Source of the DNA: Chloroflexaceae bacterium
GTDB taxonomy: Bacteria; Chloroflexota; Chloroflexia; Chloroflexales; Chloroflexaceae
Assembly (NCBI GenBank): GCA_025057155.1
Contig: JANWYD010000005.1
Location: 124,001 to 188,000 of the forward strand
DNA: 64,000 bases
Direction of reading: 5' to 3'
Below are positions 55,790-63,529 of this stretch, in pieces (positions within the stretch are counted from its first letter, which is position 1; each line of letters begins with the position of its first letter). A model generated the notes under the pieces. The model made no database searches and was not told the DNA's origin. It saw only the letters and a program-made list of their open reading frames with translations. The position numbers and the translations under genes are program-made.

Positions 55790-58281
55790 GGCTGGCCTCC
55801 TCCCGGACTGGCGGCGCGCGCGCCGATAGTTAGACCACGCACCTCTTCAGCGGTGCGGCATGCCAGAGCCTGGCGCGCCAGGTAGCGGGCCTGCTCCAGC
55901 GACAGCGAGCGCAGCTGCGCCTTGACTGCGGCCACGCTGGGAATGCTCACGCTTAACTCGTGGACGCCCAGTCCTGCCAGGATCGCCGCGCCGTGAGGTT
56001 CGCCCGCCACGCCGCCGCAGACTCCTACGTGGCGTCCGGCGGCTTGCGCTGCGCGCGCCACCTGATCAACCAGCCGCAGCACCGCTGGGTGCAGGCCGTC
56101 CACCTGCCTGGCCAGAGCCGGATGCAGCCGATCCATCGCCAGGACATACTGGGTCAGGTCGTTGGTGCCGATGGAGAAGAAGTCCACCTCGGCGGCGAAC
56201 TCGGCGGCCATTAGCGCGGTGGAGGGCACTTCGACCATAATGCCGATGTCAACTGGCGGCGCGCCGACTTCGAGGCGCACCTCCTCGGCAATGGCCTTCG
56301 CCTGGCGCAGTTCCTCCAGCGTGGCGACCATCGGGAACATAAGCCGGAGGGGGCCGAGACATGCTGCGCGGTAGATGGCCCGCAGTTGGGGACGAAACAG
56401 ATCGGGCCGGCGCAGGCAGAGCCGCAGCCCGCGCACTCCCAGGAAGGGGTTGTCCTCCGGCGGCAGATCGAGGTAGGGTACGGCCTTGTCGCCGCCGATG
56501 TCGAGGGTGCGAATAGTGAGCGGCAGGCCGTTGAGCGCGCGGACCATGGCGGCGTAGGCTTCGTACTGCTCCTCTTCGCCGGGAGGCGTGGCGCGCTCGA
56601 GGAACAGAAACTCGGTGCGCAGCAACCCGATGCCCTCCGCCCCGGCGTTGATCGCCGGTTCGGCCTCGACGGGGCGTTGCACATTGGCGACCACCTCGAT
56701 GCGATGGCCGTCGGTGGTCAGGGCCGGTTCATACCGCGTCTGGTACTCTACGTCGCGCAGGCGAGCCAGTTCGGCCTGGGCGCGCCGGGCCGACTCCAGG
56801 TCGTCCGCTTCTGGATTAACGTACAACGCGCCAGCGCCGCCATCGAGGATGCCGGGCGCGCCAGCGGGCTGCTCCAGCAAGGCGGGTCCGGCGCCGACGA
56901 TGGCGGGGATGCCCAGAGAGCGGGCGATAATCGCGGTGTGGGAGGTCGGTCCGCCGCTGGCGGTAGCCAGGCCGAGGATCAGCTTTGGATCGAGGCGGGC
57001 GGTATCGGAGGGCAACAGATCCTCGGCAATGAGAATGACCGGCCCGGCGGGCAGGGCGGGCGCCTCGGCCTCGACCGCGACCATGAGCCGCAGCACCCGT
57101 TGTCCGACATCGTTCAGATCCGCTGCGCGGGCCGCCAGGCGCTCATCGGCCAGGCGTTGCAGCGCGCCGACGCGCTCCTCGATGGCCCGGCGCCAGGCCC
57201 AGGCCGCGCTATGCCCTTCGTCAATCAGCCCCTCGACCTGGGCGACCAGTTCCGGGTCGGCGAGGAGGGCCTGGTGGGCGCGGAAAATTGCCGCCTCGCC
57301 CCGCCCGGCGCGCTCGCGTACCGATTCGTAGATCGTGCCCAGCTCCTCGCGGGCGGTGGCGAGGGCCGCGTGGAGCCGTTCGCGTTCGTGGGCCGGATTT
57401 TCGGCCACGTCACGCACGACGAGGCGCCGGGTCTGGTAGTGGTAGAGGGGGCCAATCGCCAGGCCCGGAGAGGCGGCGACGCCGATTACCGCCCGGTCGG
57501 CCCTGGCGGGGCGCCAGCGGAACGTTTCGCTGGCCGGCGTGAGCGTGGGGGTCTCGTCCTCCAGCCCGGCGGCCACTGCTGCGCCCAGGGTGGCTACAGC
57601 CGCCTCGGCGTCGGGGCCGCGGGCCGCGATGCGGATCAGCGCGCCGTGGGGGGCGCCGAGGCGCAGCAGCGCCGCCAGGGCCTTGCCGTTGGCCGTCTGG
57701 CCGTTGTAGCTCACCTGGATCTCGGCGGCGAACTGGTTCGCCAGTTCCACGAACACCGTGGCGGGGCGGGCGTGCAACCCGGCGTGGCTGCCAATAGGCA
57801 CAGTCACCGCTGGCCCGTCCTCCCAGACCGCCTCGGCGGAGGCGCCGGGTGTTCGGGGACGGATCAGGTGGCGGATGATCACCTGCGGATCGGTGGTGGT
57901 GGCGAGCCGGGTCGCCAGCTCGGCGTGACCCAGCACGTCCACCAGATTGGCCAGCAAGGGCAGATGCTCGTCAGAGCGAGCGGCGATGCCAATCAACAGG
58001 CGCGCCTGGGCATCATCCTTCCAGGGCACGGCGCTAGCCAGTTGCAGGACGGCGATCCCCGTCCGGCGGATCAACTCGCGGTCCTGGCCCATACCGTGAG
58101 GAATAGCGATGCCGTTGCCGAGGTAGGTATTGGCCTGTTGCTCGCGGGCCAGCATGCTCTCGACATAGGCGGGGGAGATATAGCCGGCCTCTACCAACAT
58201 CTGCCCGACCTGGCGGATGGCTTCTTCTTTATTCGCGGCGGTGGCGCCGAGGCGCACCGTGGCAGGGGTAAGCTCAAGCAT
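55786..58281 (-). CDS. fruB: Fused PTS protein EIIA(Fru)-HPr-Enzyme I
   Basis: An 831-residue fusion that carries phosphate from PEP to the fructose transporter. The EIIA domain (about 1-148) has its His62 in GIAIPHG. HPr (about 158-245) has His170 in GLHARPA. Enzyme I (about 265-825) has His448 in GGPTSHTAII, the RTEFLFLER arginine and the C-terminal PEP-site IGTNDLTQY and DGLHPAVLR. The whole chain of general and specific phosphocarriers is in one polypeptide, so no separate ptsH or ptsI is needed. AAAGGAG precedes the ATG. It lies 90 bases after fruA across a strong stem-loop. Confidence 0.96.
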   Translation of the reverse strand: MLELTPATVRLGATAANKEEAIRQVGQMLVEAGYISPAYVESMLAREQQANTYLGNGIAIPHGMGQDRELIRRTGIAVLQLASAVPWKDDAQARLLIGIAARSDEHLPLLANLVDVLGHAELATRLATTTDPQVIIRHLIRPRTPGASAEAVWEDGPAVTVPIGSHAGLHARPATVFVELANQFAAEIQVSYNGQTANGKALAALLRLGAPHGALIRIAARGPDAEAAVATLGAAVAAGLEDETPTLTPASETFRWRPARADRAVIGVAASPGLAIGPLYHYQTRRLVVRDVAENPAHERERLHAALATAREELGTIYESVRERAGRGEAAIFRAHQALLADPELVAQVEGLIDEGHSAAWAWRRAIEERVGALQRLADERLAARAADLNDVGQRVLRLMVAVEAEAPALPAGPVILIAEDLLPSDTARLDPKLILGLATASGGPTSHTAIIARSLGIPAIVGAGPALLEQPAGAPGILDGGAGALYVNPEADDLESARRAQAELARLRDVEYQTRYEPALTTDGHRIEVVANVQRPVEAEPAINAGAEGIGLLRTEFLFLERATPPGEEEQYEAYAAMVRALNGLPLTIRTLDIGGDKAVPYLDLPPEDNPFLGVRGLRLCLRRPDLFRPQLRAIYRAACLGPLRLMFPMVATLEELRQAKAIAEEVRLEVGAPPVDIGIMVEVPSTALMAAEFAAEVDFFSIGTNDLTQYVLAMDRLHPALARQVDGLHPAVLRLVDQVARAAQAAGRHVGVCGGVAGEPHGAAILAGLGVHELSVSIPSVAAVKAQLRSLSLEQARYLARQALACRTAEEVRGLTIGARAASPGGGQP

Positions 58282-58337
58282 CGGAGCGCTCCTTTACACT
58301 GAGGCTGAACCATAGCCGTGGTTATCCATCTGGCCCG

Positions 58338-58364
58338 GTGGTGCAACCTGGAGGGTTGCACCAC
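58338..58364 (-). promoter_or_regulatory. Perfect 11-bp stem-loop between fruA and fruB
   Basis: GTGGTGCAACC pairs exactly with GGTTGCACCAC around a 5-nt loop. There is no T tract, so it is more likely an mRNA-stabilising, processing or partial attenuation element that sets the ratio of transporter to phosphocarrier. Confidence 0.5.
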
Positions 58365-58371
58365 TCTCCGG

Positions 58372-60177
58372 TCAGGCCGTCACCGGCTGAGTCGCGTCCG
58401 CTGCGGCAGACGACGCAGGTACGGCCAGGGGGCGCTTCAGGGCGTAGAGCATCGCCGCGGTGACGAGCGTGCCGGCCAGAATAGCGACCAGGTACATCGG
58501 CAGGTTGCCGACCGCATTGGGGATGGGCAGGACGAAGACGCCGCCATGGGGCGCCTGGAGGGTGCAGCCGAAGAGCATCGAGAGCGCGCCGGCAACCGCC
58601 GAGCCGGCGATGATCGCGGGAATGACCCGGAAGGGATCTTTAGCCGCGAAGGGAATGGCGCCCTCGGTGATGAAGGAGATCCCTAGCACGGCGGCGGCCT
58701 TGCCAGCCTCGCGCTCCTCGGCGCTGAAGCGATCCTTGAACAACCAGGTCGCCAGCGCCAGCCCCAGAGGCGGGGTCATCCCGGCGGCCATCACTGCGGC
58801 CATGGGGGTGAAGACCTGGCTGGCCAGCAACCCCGTCGCGAAGGCGTAGGCTGCCTTGTTCACCGGGCCGCCCATATCGAAGGCCATCATCGCGCCAAGA
58901 AGGAGTCCCAGAACCACGGCGCTGCTTGATTCCATCGTCTGGAGCCAGCCGGTCAGCGCGGCGAGGGCGGCGCTGACCGGGCCGCCGACGACGTAGATCA
59001 TCAGCAGACCGGTAATGCTGGCGCCGAGCAATGGCAGGATCAGCACTGGCTTGAGACCGGCCAGGGTTGGCGGCAGGTTGAGCATCCGGTTTAGCCAGGC
59101 GACGCTATAGCCGGCGATGAACCCGGCGATAATGCCGCCGAGGAAGCCGGCTCCGCTCGAAGCGGCGAGCATGCCGCCAATCATACCGGGAGCGAGGCCC
59201 GGGCGGTCGGCGATAGAGAAGGCGATAAAGCCGGCCAGAATGGGCACCATCAGGGCGAAGGCCGACGGGCCGCCGATCTGGAACAGCGCCCAGCCCAGGG
59301 TTCCTGTCTTGGCCTCCTCGTAGACGTAGATTCCGCCGAGGGCGAATGCCAGGGCGATCAGCAGGCCGCCAGCGACGACGAAGGGCAGCATATAGCTCAC
59401 CCCGGTCATCAAATGCTTGTAGGGGCCGCTGGCGCTGGCGCTGCGGGCGGCCTTCGCCGCCGCAACCTGGGCAGTCAGGTCGGCGCCGCCGCCGGCCGGA
59501 GCGCCGCTATGCACCGTCGCCTCCTTGAGGGCCGTGGCGATCACCGCCGCCCCATCGTGGATGGCGGCTTTGGTTGAGGTGCTGTACACCGGCTTGCCCG
59601 CGAAACGGCTCAGATCGATTTTGGTGTCGGCGGCGATGACCACCGCGTCGGCAGCGGCGATTTCCTCTGGCGTCAGGGTGTTTTGCGCGCCCACGGAACC
59701 CCGGGTCTCGACCTTGATCTGGTGGCCGAGCTGTTCGGCGCCCTTGCGCAGCCCCTCGGCAGCCATGAAGGTATGGGCGATACCGGTGGGGCACGAGGTA
59801 ATGCCCACGAGTCGCTTTGCGACCGGCGCAACCGGGGCGGAGGGCGCCGGCGCGGGTGGCGAGGAGGAAGCGGGGAGGAGCGCCAGCGCCGCCTCGAGCA
59901 CGGCGCGGGTCTTCGTAATCGCCTCGCTGGTGCGGGTCTCGTACACGGGTTTGCCGACGAAACGGCTGGCATCAACCCGAATATCAGCCGCGACCACCAC
60001 CACGTCGGCGGCGGCGATGCTCTCAGCGCTGAGGACGTTGCGGGCGCCCTCGGCGCCCTGGGTCTCTACCTGGATCTCGTGTCCCATGGCAACGGCGGTC
60101 CTCCGGAGGGCCTCGGCGGCCATCAGCGTGTGGGCCACTCCAGTTGGACAGGCAGTGATCGCGACGATGCGACTCAT
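58372..60177 (-). CDS. fruA: PTS fructose transporter EIIB-EIIB-EIIC
   Basis: A 601-residue permease that imports fructose and phosphorylates it to fructose 1-phosphate. Two EIIB domains are in tandem: the first with Cys10 in [11 protein letters not shown], the second (about 120-220) with Cys129 in [11 protein letters not shown]. Both keep the phospho-acceptor Cys. The EIIC domain follows (about 245-590) with about nine membrane segments and the conserved [14 protein letters not shown] loop. The ATG at 60177 with GGGGAGG upstream is preferred to an earlier in-frame codon. It is the first gene of the operon. Three DeoR-type operators lie upstream. Confidence 0.95.
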   Translation of the reverse strand: MSRIVAITACPTGVAHTLMAAEALRRTAVAMGHEIQVETQGAEGARNVLSAESIAAADVVVVAADIRVDASRFVGKPVYETRTSEAITKTRAVLEAALALLPASSSPPAPAPSAPVAPVAKRLVGITSCPTGIAHTFMAAEGLRKGAEQLGHQIKVETRGSVGAQNTLTPEEIAAADAVVIAADTKIDLSRFAGKPVYSTSTKAAIHDGAAVIATALKEATVHSGAPAGGGADLTAQVAAAKAARSASASGPYKHLMTGVSYMLPFVVAGGLLIALAFALGGIYVYEEAKTGTLGWALFQIGGPSAFALMVPILAGFIAFSIADRPGLAPGMIGGMLAASSGAGFLGGIIAGFIAGYSVAWLNRMLNLPPTLAGLKPVLILPLLGASITGLLMIYVVGGPVSAALAALTGWLQTMESSSAVVLGLLLGAMMAFDMGGPVNKAAYAFATGLLASQVFTPMAAVMAAGMTPPLGLALATWLFKDRFSAEEREAGKAAAVLGISFITEGAIPFAAKDPFRVIPAIIAGSAVAGALSMLFGCTLQAPHGGVFVLPIPNAVGNLPMYLVAILAGTLVTAAMLYALKRPLAVPASSAAADATQPVTA

Positions 60178-60230
60178 GGCGTTCCTCCCCTGATTTCTAT
60201 TCCATTGCGGTGATTTGTTGTAAGCTACCA

Positions 60231-60250
60231 TTGACTTTCGAATTTGTCAA
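60231..60250. promoter_or_regulatory. Candidate FruR operator 1
   Basis: TTGACTTTCGAATTTGTCAA: arms TTGAC/GTCAA. On the minus strand it contains TTGACA, a -35 box for fruA, so binding would block transcription. Confidence 0.55.
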
Positions 60251-60262
60251 GATATGTTTTCG

Positions 60263-60278
60263 TTTACTTTTGATAATC
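60263..60278. promoter_or_regulatory. Candidate FruR operator 2
   Basis: TTTACTTTTGATAATC matches operators 1 and 3 at most positions and lies about three helical turns from operator 1. Confidence 0.4.
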
Positions 60279-60300
60279 CGCGGGAAGATTCTTGGGGGGG

Positions 60301-60317
60301 GCAACCCGAAGGGTTGC
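60301..60317. repeat. GCAACCC-gaa-GGGTTGC stem-loop
   Basis: Perfect 7-bp stem of the same family as 52197 and 58338, between the divergent fruA and regulator promoters. Confidence 0.5.
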
Positions 60318-60364
60318 TCGCTACAGGAACATTGCCCCGGCCCTGAGCCTTGCGCACATTTTCC

Positions 60365-60392
60365 TTGACTTTCGATATTTCTCGCGTACAAT
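60365..60392 (+). promoter_or_regulatory. Promoter and operator 3 of the DeoR-family gene
   Basis: TTGACT (60365-60370), 16 bp, TACAAT (60387-60392). The -35 region is TTGACTTTCGATATTTC, whose first eleven bases equal those of operator 1, so the regulator probably controls itself. Confidence 0.6.
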
Positions 60393-60428
60393 AGAGGCGC
60401 AACCACTACTGCATGTAAGGAGGGCGCA

Positions 60429-61238
60429 ATGGAGGAGTCCCTTACCGCAGCGCCGCCCCGGGATGACCTCGAAGCGCCGCTGATGCTCGACCGGCGCAGC
60501 CGCATCGCGGCGCTGGTGCGTCAGCGAGGTTCGGTGCGGGTGCAGGAACTGGCCGAGTTGTTCCAGGTCTCCCCGGTGACGATCCGTAGCGACCTGGCCC
60601 ATCTGGAACAGGAGGGGTTGCTGGTGCGCGATCGGGGCGGGGCAGTGGCGCCCGCCACGCGCAGCGCGTTGATCGCCTTCGACCAGCGTGCCACGATGAA
60701 CCGCGCCGCCAAGCAACGTATCGGCTGCGTTGCCGCCAGCCTGGTCGCCCCTGGCGATGCCATCTTGATGGACGCCGGCACCACGGTAGTGGAAATGGTT
60801 CCCCATCTGCCCCGCTCCGGGCCGCTCACCGTGGTTACGAATGCGCTCAATGTGGCCCTGGAGCTCCGGTCGTTGCCCGAGGCGCGGGTGATCCTCCTCG
60901 GCGGCACGGTCAACTACGCCACCTTCGGCACCCTTGGGCCGCTGGCCGAGCAGGCCCTGGAGGGCATGGCCGTGACCAGGCTCTTTCTGGCCGCCGAAAC
61001 CGTGGATCTGGCAGCAGGGGTGACCGATTCGACCATCGAGATCGCCCAGATCAAGCGCGCCATGGTGCGCGCGGCGCGCCAGATTGTTCTGCTGGCCGAT
61101 TCGAGCAAGTGGGGCCGCACGGGGTTCATCAAGGTCGCACCCCTGAACGCCATCCATACGGTCGTGACCGACGCCGGGCTGCCGGAAGACGCTCGCGCCG
61201 CCCTTGAGCGCCTCGGGGTGCGGGTGCTGATCGCCTGA
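60429..61238 (+). CDS. fruR: DeoR-family transcriptional regulator of the fructose operon
   Basis: A 269-residue repressor with an N-terminal HTH_DeoR domain (RIAALVRQRGSVRVQELAELFQVSPVTIRSDLAHLEQEGLLVRDRGGA, about 22-70) and a C-terminal sugar-phosphate-sensing domain (DAGTTVVEMVPHL, then LADSSKWGR). In relatives fructose 1-phosphate or a related ester is the inducer. AAGGAGG lies seven bases upstream of the ATG. It is divergent to fruABK, with shared TTGACTTTCGA sites in both promoters. The N-terminal ~20-residue tail is extra. Confidence 0.9.
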   Translation: MEESLTAAPPRDDLEAPLMLDRRSRIAALVRQRGSVRVQELAELFQVSPVTIRSDLAHLEQEGLLVRDRGGAVAPATRSALIAFDQRATMNRAAKQRIGCVAASLVAPGDAILMDAGTTVVEMVPHLPRSGPLTVVTNALNVALELRSLPEARVILLGGTVNYATFGTLGPLAEQALEGMAVTRLFLAAETVDLAAGVTDSTIEIAQIKRAMVRAARQIVLLADSSKWGRTGFIKVAPLNAIHTVVTDAGLPEDARAALERLGVRVLIA

Positions 61239-61241
61239 TGC

Positions 61242-61343
61242 CATTTTAGATTTTGGATTTGGGATTTTGGAGTTGTTGTATCTGGGGCGCCTATGAGACC
61301 GGGCGGTGATGCGCATGCGCCAGATACAACAGGAATGGCCAGG
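61242..61343 (+). repeat. TTTTGGA heptamer array with conserved tail, copy 3
   Basis: TTTTAGATTTTGGATTTGGG starts four bases after the regulator stop. A diverged tail contains GGTGATGCGCATGCG and ACAACAGGAATGG, as in copies 1 and 2. Confidence 0.6.
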
Positions 61344-61361
61344 AAGCGCAGGGAGGCCGCC

Positions 61362-62516
61362 ATGACCCGTCGCTCGCGCAAATCCTCCGCTCGCGCCGCC
61401 GGGGCGCCTGGAGCGCTCCCGGCGACGGATGCGGCCCTTGCCTCCGAGATCTGGCTGCCGCCTCTCTCCGGCGACCCCTGCCCCCAGGAGGCCGATCTGG
61501 CGCGGCTGGTGGCCGCTACCGGCGTTGGCCTGCTGGCCCTGGATCGGGATCTCCGGCTGCGCCGGGCCTCTCCCGCGGCGGTTGCCATGCTGCACCTCCA
61601 GGCCGCCGATCTGGGCAAACGCCTGGATGACCTTGCCTGGCCGCTCACCCCGTTGAATCTCGGCGCCGATGCTGTTCGCGTGCGCGAGACGCTCGCGCCG
61701 CTGGAGCGCGAAGCGCGCCATCCTGATGGGCGCTGGTTCCTGGTTGCCTTGCGGCCGTTGCGTGGCCTCGAGCCGGTCTTCGAGGGGCTGGTGGTGAGCT
61801 GGGCTGACATCTCGCGCGTTCGTTCCGCCGAGTCCCACGCCGGGCACCATCAGTTGCGCGCCCTCTCCCAGCGCCTGCTGGAGGCCCAGGAGGCCGAGCG
61901 GCGCGCCCTCGCCGCCGAGATGCACGACGAGATCGGCCAGTTGCTCACCGGCCTCAACTTGCTGCTGCTCTCGATTGACCCGCAGGGCGACGCTGCTGTC
62001 GCTGCCGCCTACCTGTCTCAGGCCCGCCGCACCGTTGGCGAGCTGATCGCCCGTGTGCGCCACCTCTCCCTCGACCTGCGCCCGCCTATGCTCGATGACC
62101 TGGGCCTGCGCCCGACTCTCGACTGGCTCGCCGAGCGCTACACTGCTCAGACCCGCGTCAGGGTCCATCTCACGCAGATCGGCATTGACCGGCGCTTTTC
62201 CCCGATGCTCGAGCTGGTCGTCTACCGCATTATCCAGGAGGCTCTGACCAATGTGGCTCGCCATGCTGAAACTACCGAGGTGACGGTGCGGGTGTGGATC
62301 GAGGATGACCAGTTGCACGTGCTGGTGGAGGATCAGGGGCGCGGCTTCGACCCCGCCGCGCTTGACCCGTACCGCTCTAGCGGGTTGTCGGGCATGTCCG
62401 AGCGGGTGGCGCTCCTCGGCGGCACGCTGACGATCACCTCGGCGCCCGGCGCAGGCACGAGCATTCGCGCCGCCCTGCCCCTCACCTCTCCTGAACAGAT
62501 GCCGGGACGCCGCTAG
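61362..62516 (+). CDS. NarL-type soluble sensor histidine kinase
   Basis: A 384-residue cytoplasmic kinase without membrane segments. A PAS-like domain (about 45-160, GLLALDRDLRLRRASPAAVAML) is followed by the HisKA_3 region with His188 in EMHDEIGQLLTGLN and a HATPase domain (ALTNVARHAETTEV N-box; EDQGRGFD; GLSGMSERVALLGG). The layout is that of NarX/DegS-type kinases, which pair with LuxR-type regulators; none is adjacent. The ATG at 61362 is preferred for its GGGAGG site. The N-terminal ~40 residues are basic and of low complexity. Confidence 0.9.
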   Translation: MTRRSRKSSARAAGAPGALPATDAALASEIWLPPLSGDPCPQEADLARLVAATGVGLLALDRDLRLRRASPAAVAMLHLQAADLGKRLDDLAWPLTPLNLGADAVRVRETLAPLEREARHPDGRWFLVALRPLRGLEPVFEGLVVSWADISRVRSAESHAGHHQLRALSQRLLEAQEAERRALAAEMHDEIGQLLTGLNLLLLSIDPQGDAAVAAAYLSQARRTVGELIARVRHLSLDLRPPMLDDLGLRPTLDWLAERYTAQTRVRVHLTQIGIDRRFSPMLELVVYRIIQEALTNVARHAETTEVTVRVWIEDDQLHVLVEDQGRGFDPAALDPYRSSGLSGMSERVALLGGTLTITSAPGAGTSIRAALPLTSPEQMPGRR

Positions 62517-62535
62517 GGTCGTCGGCTGAGCCTGT

Positions 62536-62633
62536 GGGGAGGTGTGGAGATGTGGAGATGTGGAGATGTTAGTAGAGTCGGCGTCTCTCCACACCTCCAC
62601 ACCTCCACACCTCTACACCTCCACACCTCCACG
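62536..62633. repeat. Inverted octamer minisatellite
   Basis: Three TGTGGAGA octamers (to about 62568) are followed, after about 20 bases, by six CCACACCT-type octamers on the other strand sense (62589-62633). The two arrays can pair into a long hairpin after the kinase gene. Confidence 0.75.
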
Positions 62634-62676
62634 CCCCCTCGTACCACTACGGGGCGGCATCCCGGAGAAGTACGAG

Positions 62677-62704
62677 TAGACAGCGCGCCGGGTTGCGCTA
62701 TAAT
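62677..62704 (+). promoter_or_regulatory. Promoter of hsp20
   Basis: TAGACA (62677-62682), 16 bp, TATAAT (62699-62704). The leader to the ATG is about 180 nt. No CIRCE-type inverted repeat is seen. Confidence 0.55.
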
Positions 62705-62892
62705 TACGGCAGGTGCGAGCGGACTGCCTGGCGCCCGTTGAGGTTGTTCCAAACAGGCAGGACGCTCGAAGGTGTACCTATAGACAGTCGCCGGGCACAG
62801 GGCCGTGCCGCGTGCGTTATACAACAACTGGTTACGCATTCCCGACCTGATAGGCTGGCCCTGTCCCGGCGGCTGGAAGGAGGGATGCAACC

Positions 62893-63357
62893 ATGATTGA
62901 GCGCTGGGATCCGTTCCGTGAGATGCGAGCGCTACGCGATTCCTTTAACCGCTTCTTCGATGAGGCGCTCCTGCGGCCGAGCAGCGACTGGCTGGCGGGC
63001 TTCCGCGACCAGCCGGCGATGAACATCTACGAGACCGACGCGGGGCTGACGGTGGAGGTGCATCTCCCCGGCATCAAGCGCGAGGAGATTGACATCACTC
63101 TCAGCGGCAACACTCTGACGATCAAGGGCGAGCGCCGCGCTAGCGAGGAGGTGAAAGAGGAGCACTATCTGCGCCGCGAGGTGCACTACGGCGCCTTCCT
63201 CCGCCGGGTGACGCTCCCCGAGTACGTTGATCTCGAGAAGCCTGAGGCCACCTTTGTGGACGGCGTGTTGAAGATCGTCTTCCCCAAACTGGCTGCGCCG
63301 CAACCCAGGAAGATCGAGTTGAAGGAGGAGGCCAGGCCCGCGGAGGTTTCGGCGTGA
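62893..63357 (+). CDS. Small heat-shock protein, Hsp20 family
   Basis: A 154-residue ATP-independent chaperone. An N-terminal WDPFREMRALRDSFNRFFDE segment precedes the alpha-crystallin domain (about 42-135: PAMNIYETDAGLTVEVHLPG, GNTLTIKGER, FLRRVTLPEYVD, ATFVDGVLKIVFPK). A C-terminal tail lacks a clear I-x-I motif (PRKIEL is nearest). AAGGAGGG precedes the ATG by eight bases. It forms oligomers that hold unfolding proteins. It has its own promoter and an intrinsic terminator. Confidence 0.95.
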   Translation: MIERWDPFREMRALRDSFNRFFDEALLRPSSDWLAGFRDQPAMNIYETDAGLTVEVHLPGIKREEIDITLSGNTLTIKGERRASEEVKEEHYLRREVHYGAFLRRVTLPEYVDLEKPEATFVDGVLKIVFPKLAAPQPRKIELKEEARPAEVSA

Positions 63358-63380
63358 TCGGCTGATGAGCGATTAATCAT

Positions 63381-63434
63381 AGCGCCACGGGGGTGAAAAG
63401 ACCAGCTTTCCGCGCCCGTGGCGCTCGTATTTTC
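63381..63434 (+). terminator. Terminator after hsp20
   Basis: AGCGCCACGGG (63381-63391) pairs exactly with CCCGTGGCGCT (63415-63425) around a 23-nt loop, followed by CGTATTTTCC. It lies 24 bases after the hsp20 stop. Confidence 0.75.
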
Positions 63435-63529
63435 CGGCAGATGAGGAAACCGGCGTTCACAGTATGTTAGCAATGTTCCCGGAAGGGCCTGGCCCTCCCG
63501 GAACCTCAACCTCGCGCAGGATCTTTGCC

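Noticed and set aside
56386-58302. A plus-strand open frame of 638 codons
   Set aside because: Antisense to the fused PTS gene, whose active-site motifs are intact; no ribosome site and low-complexity product.
60321-62600. A minus-strand open frame of 759 codons
   Set aside because: Antisense to both the DeoR-family gene and the NarL-type kinase; Gln/Arg/Gly-rich and crosses a heptamer repeat.
62530-62635. Possible origin or iteron array
   Set aside because: The octamers face each other and pair; no replication gene or DnaA-box cluster is nearby.
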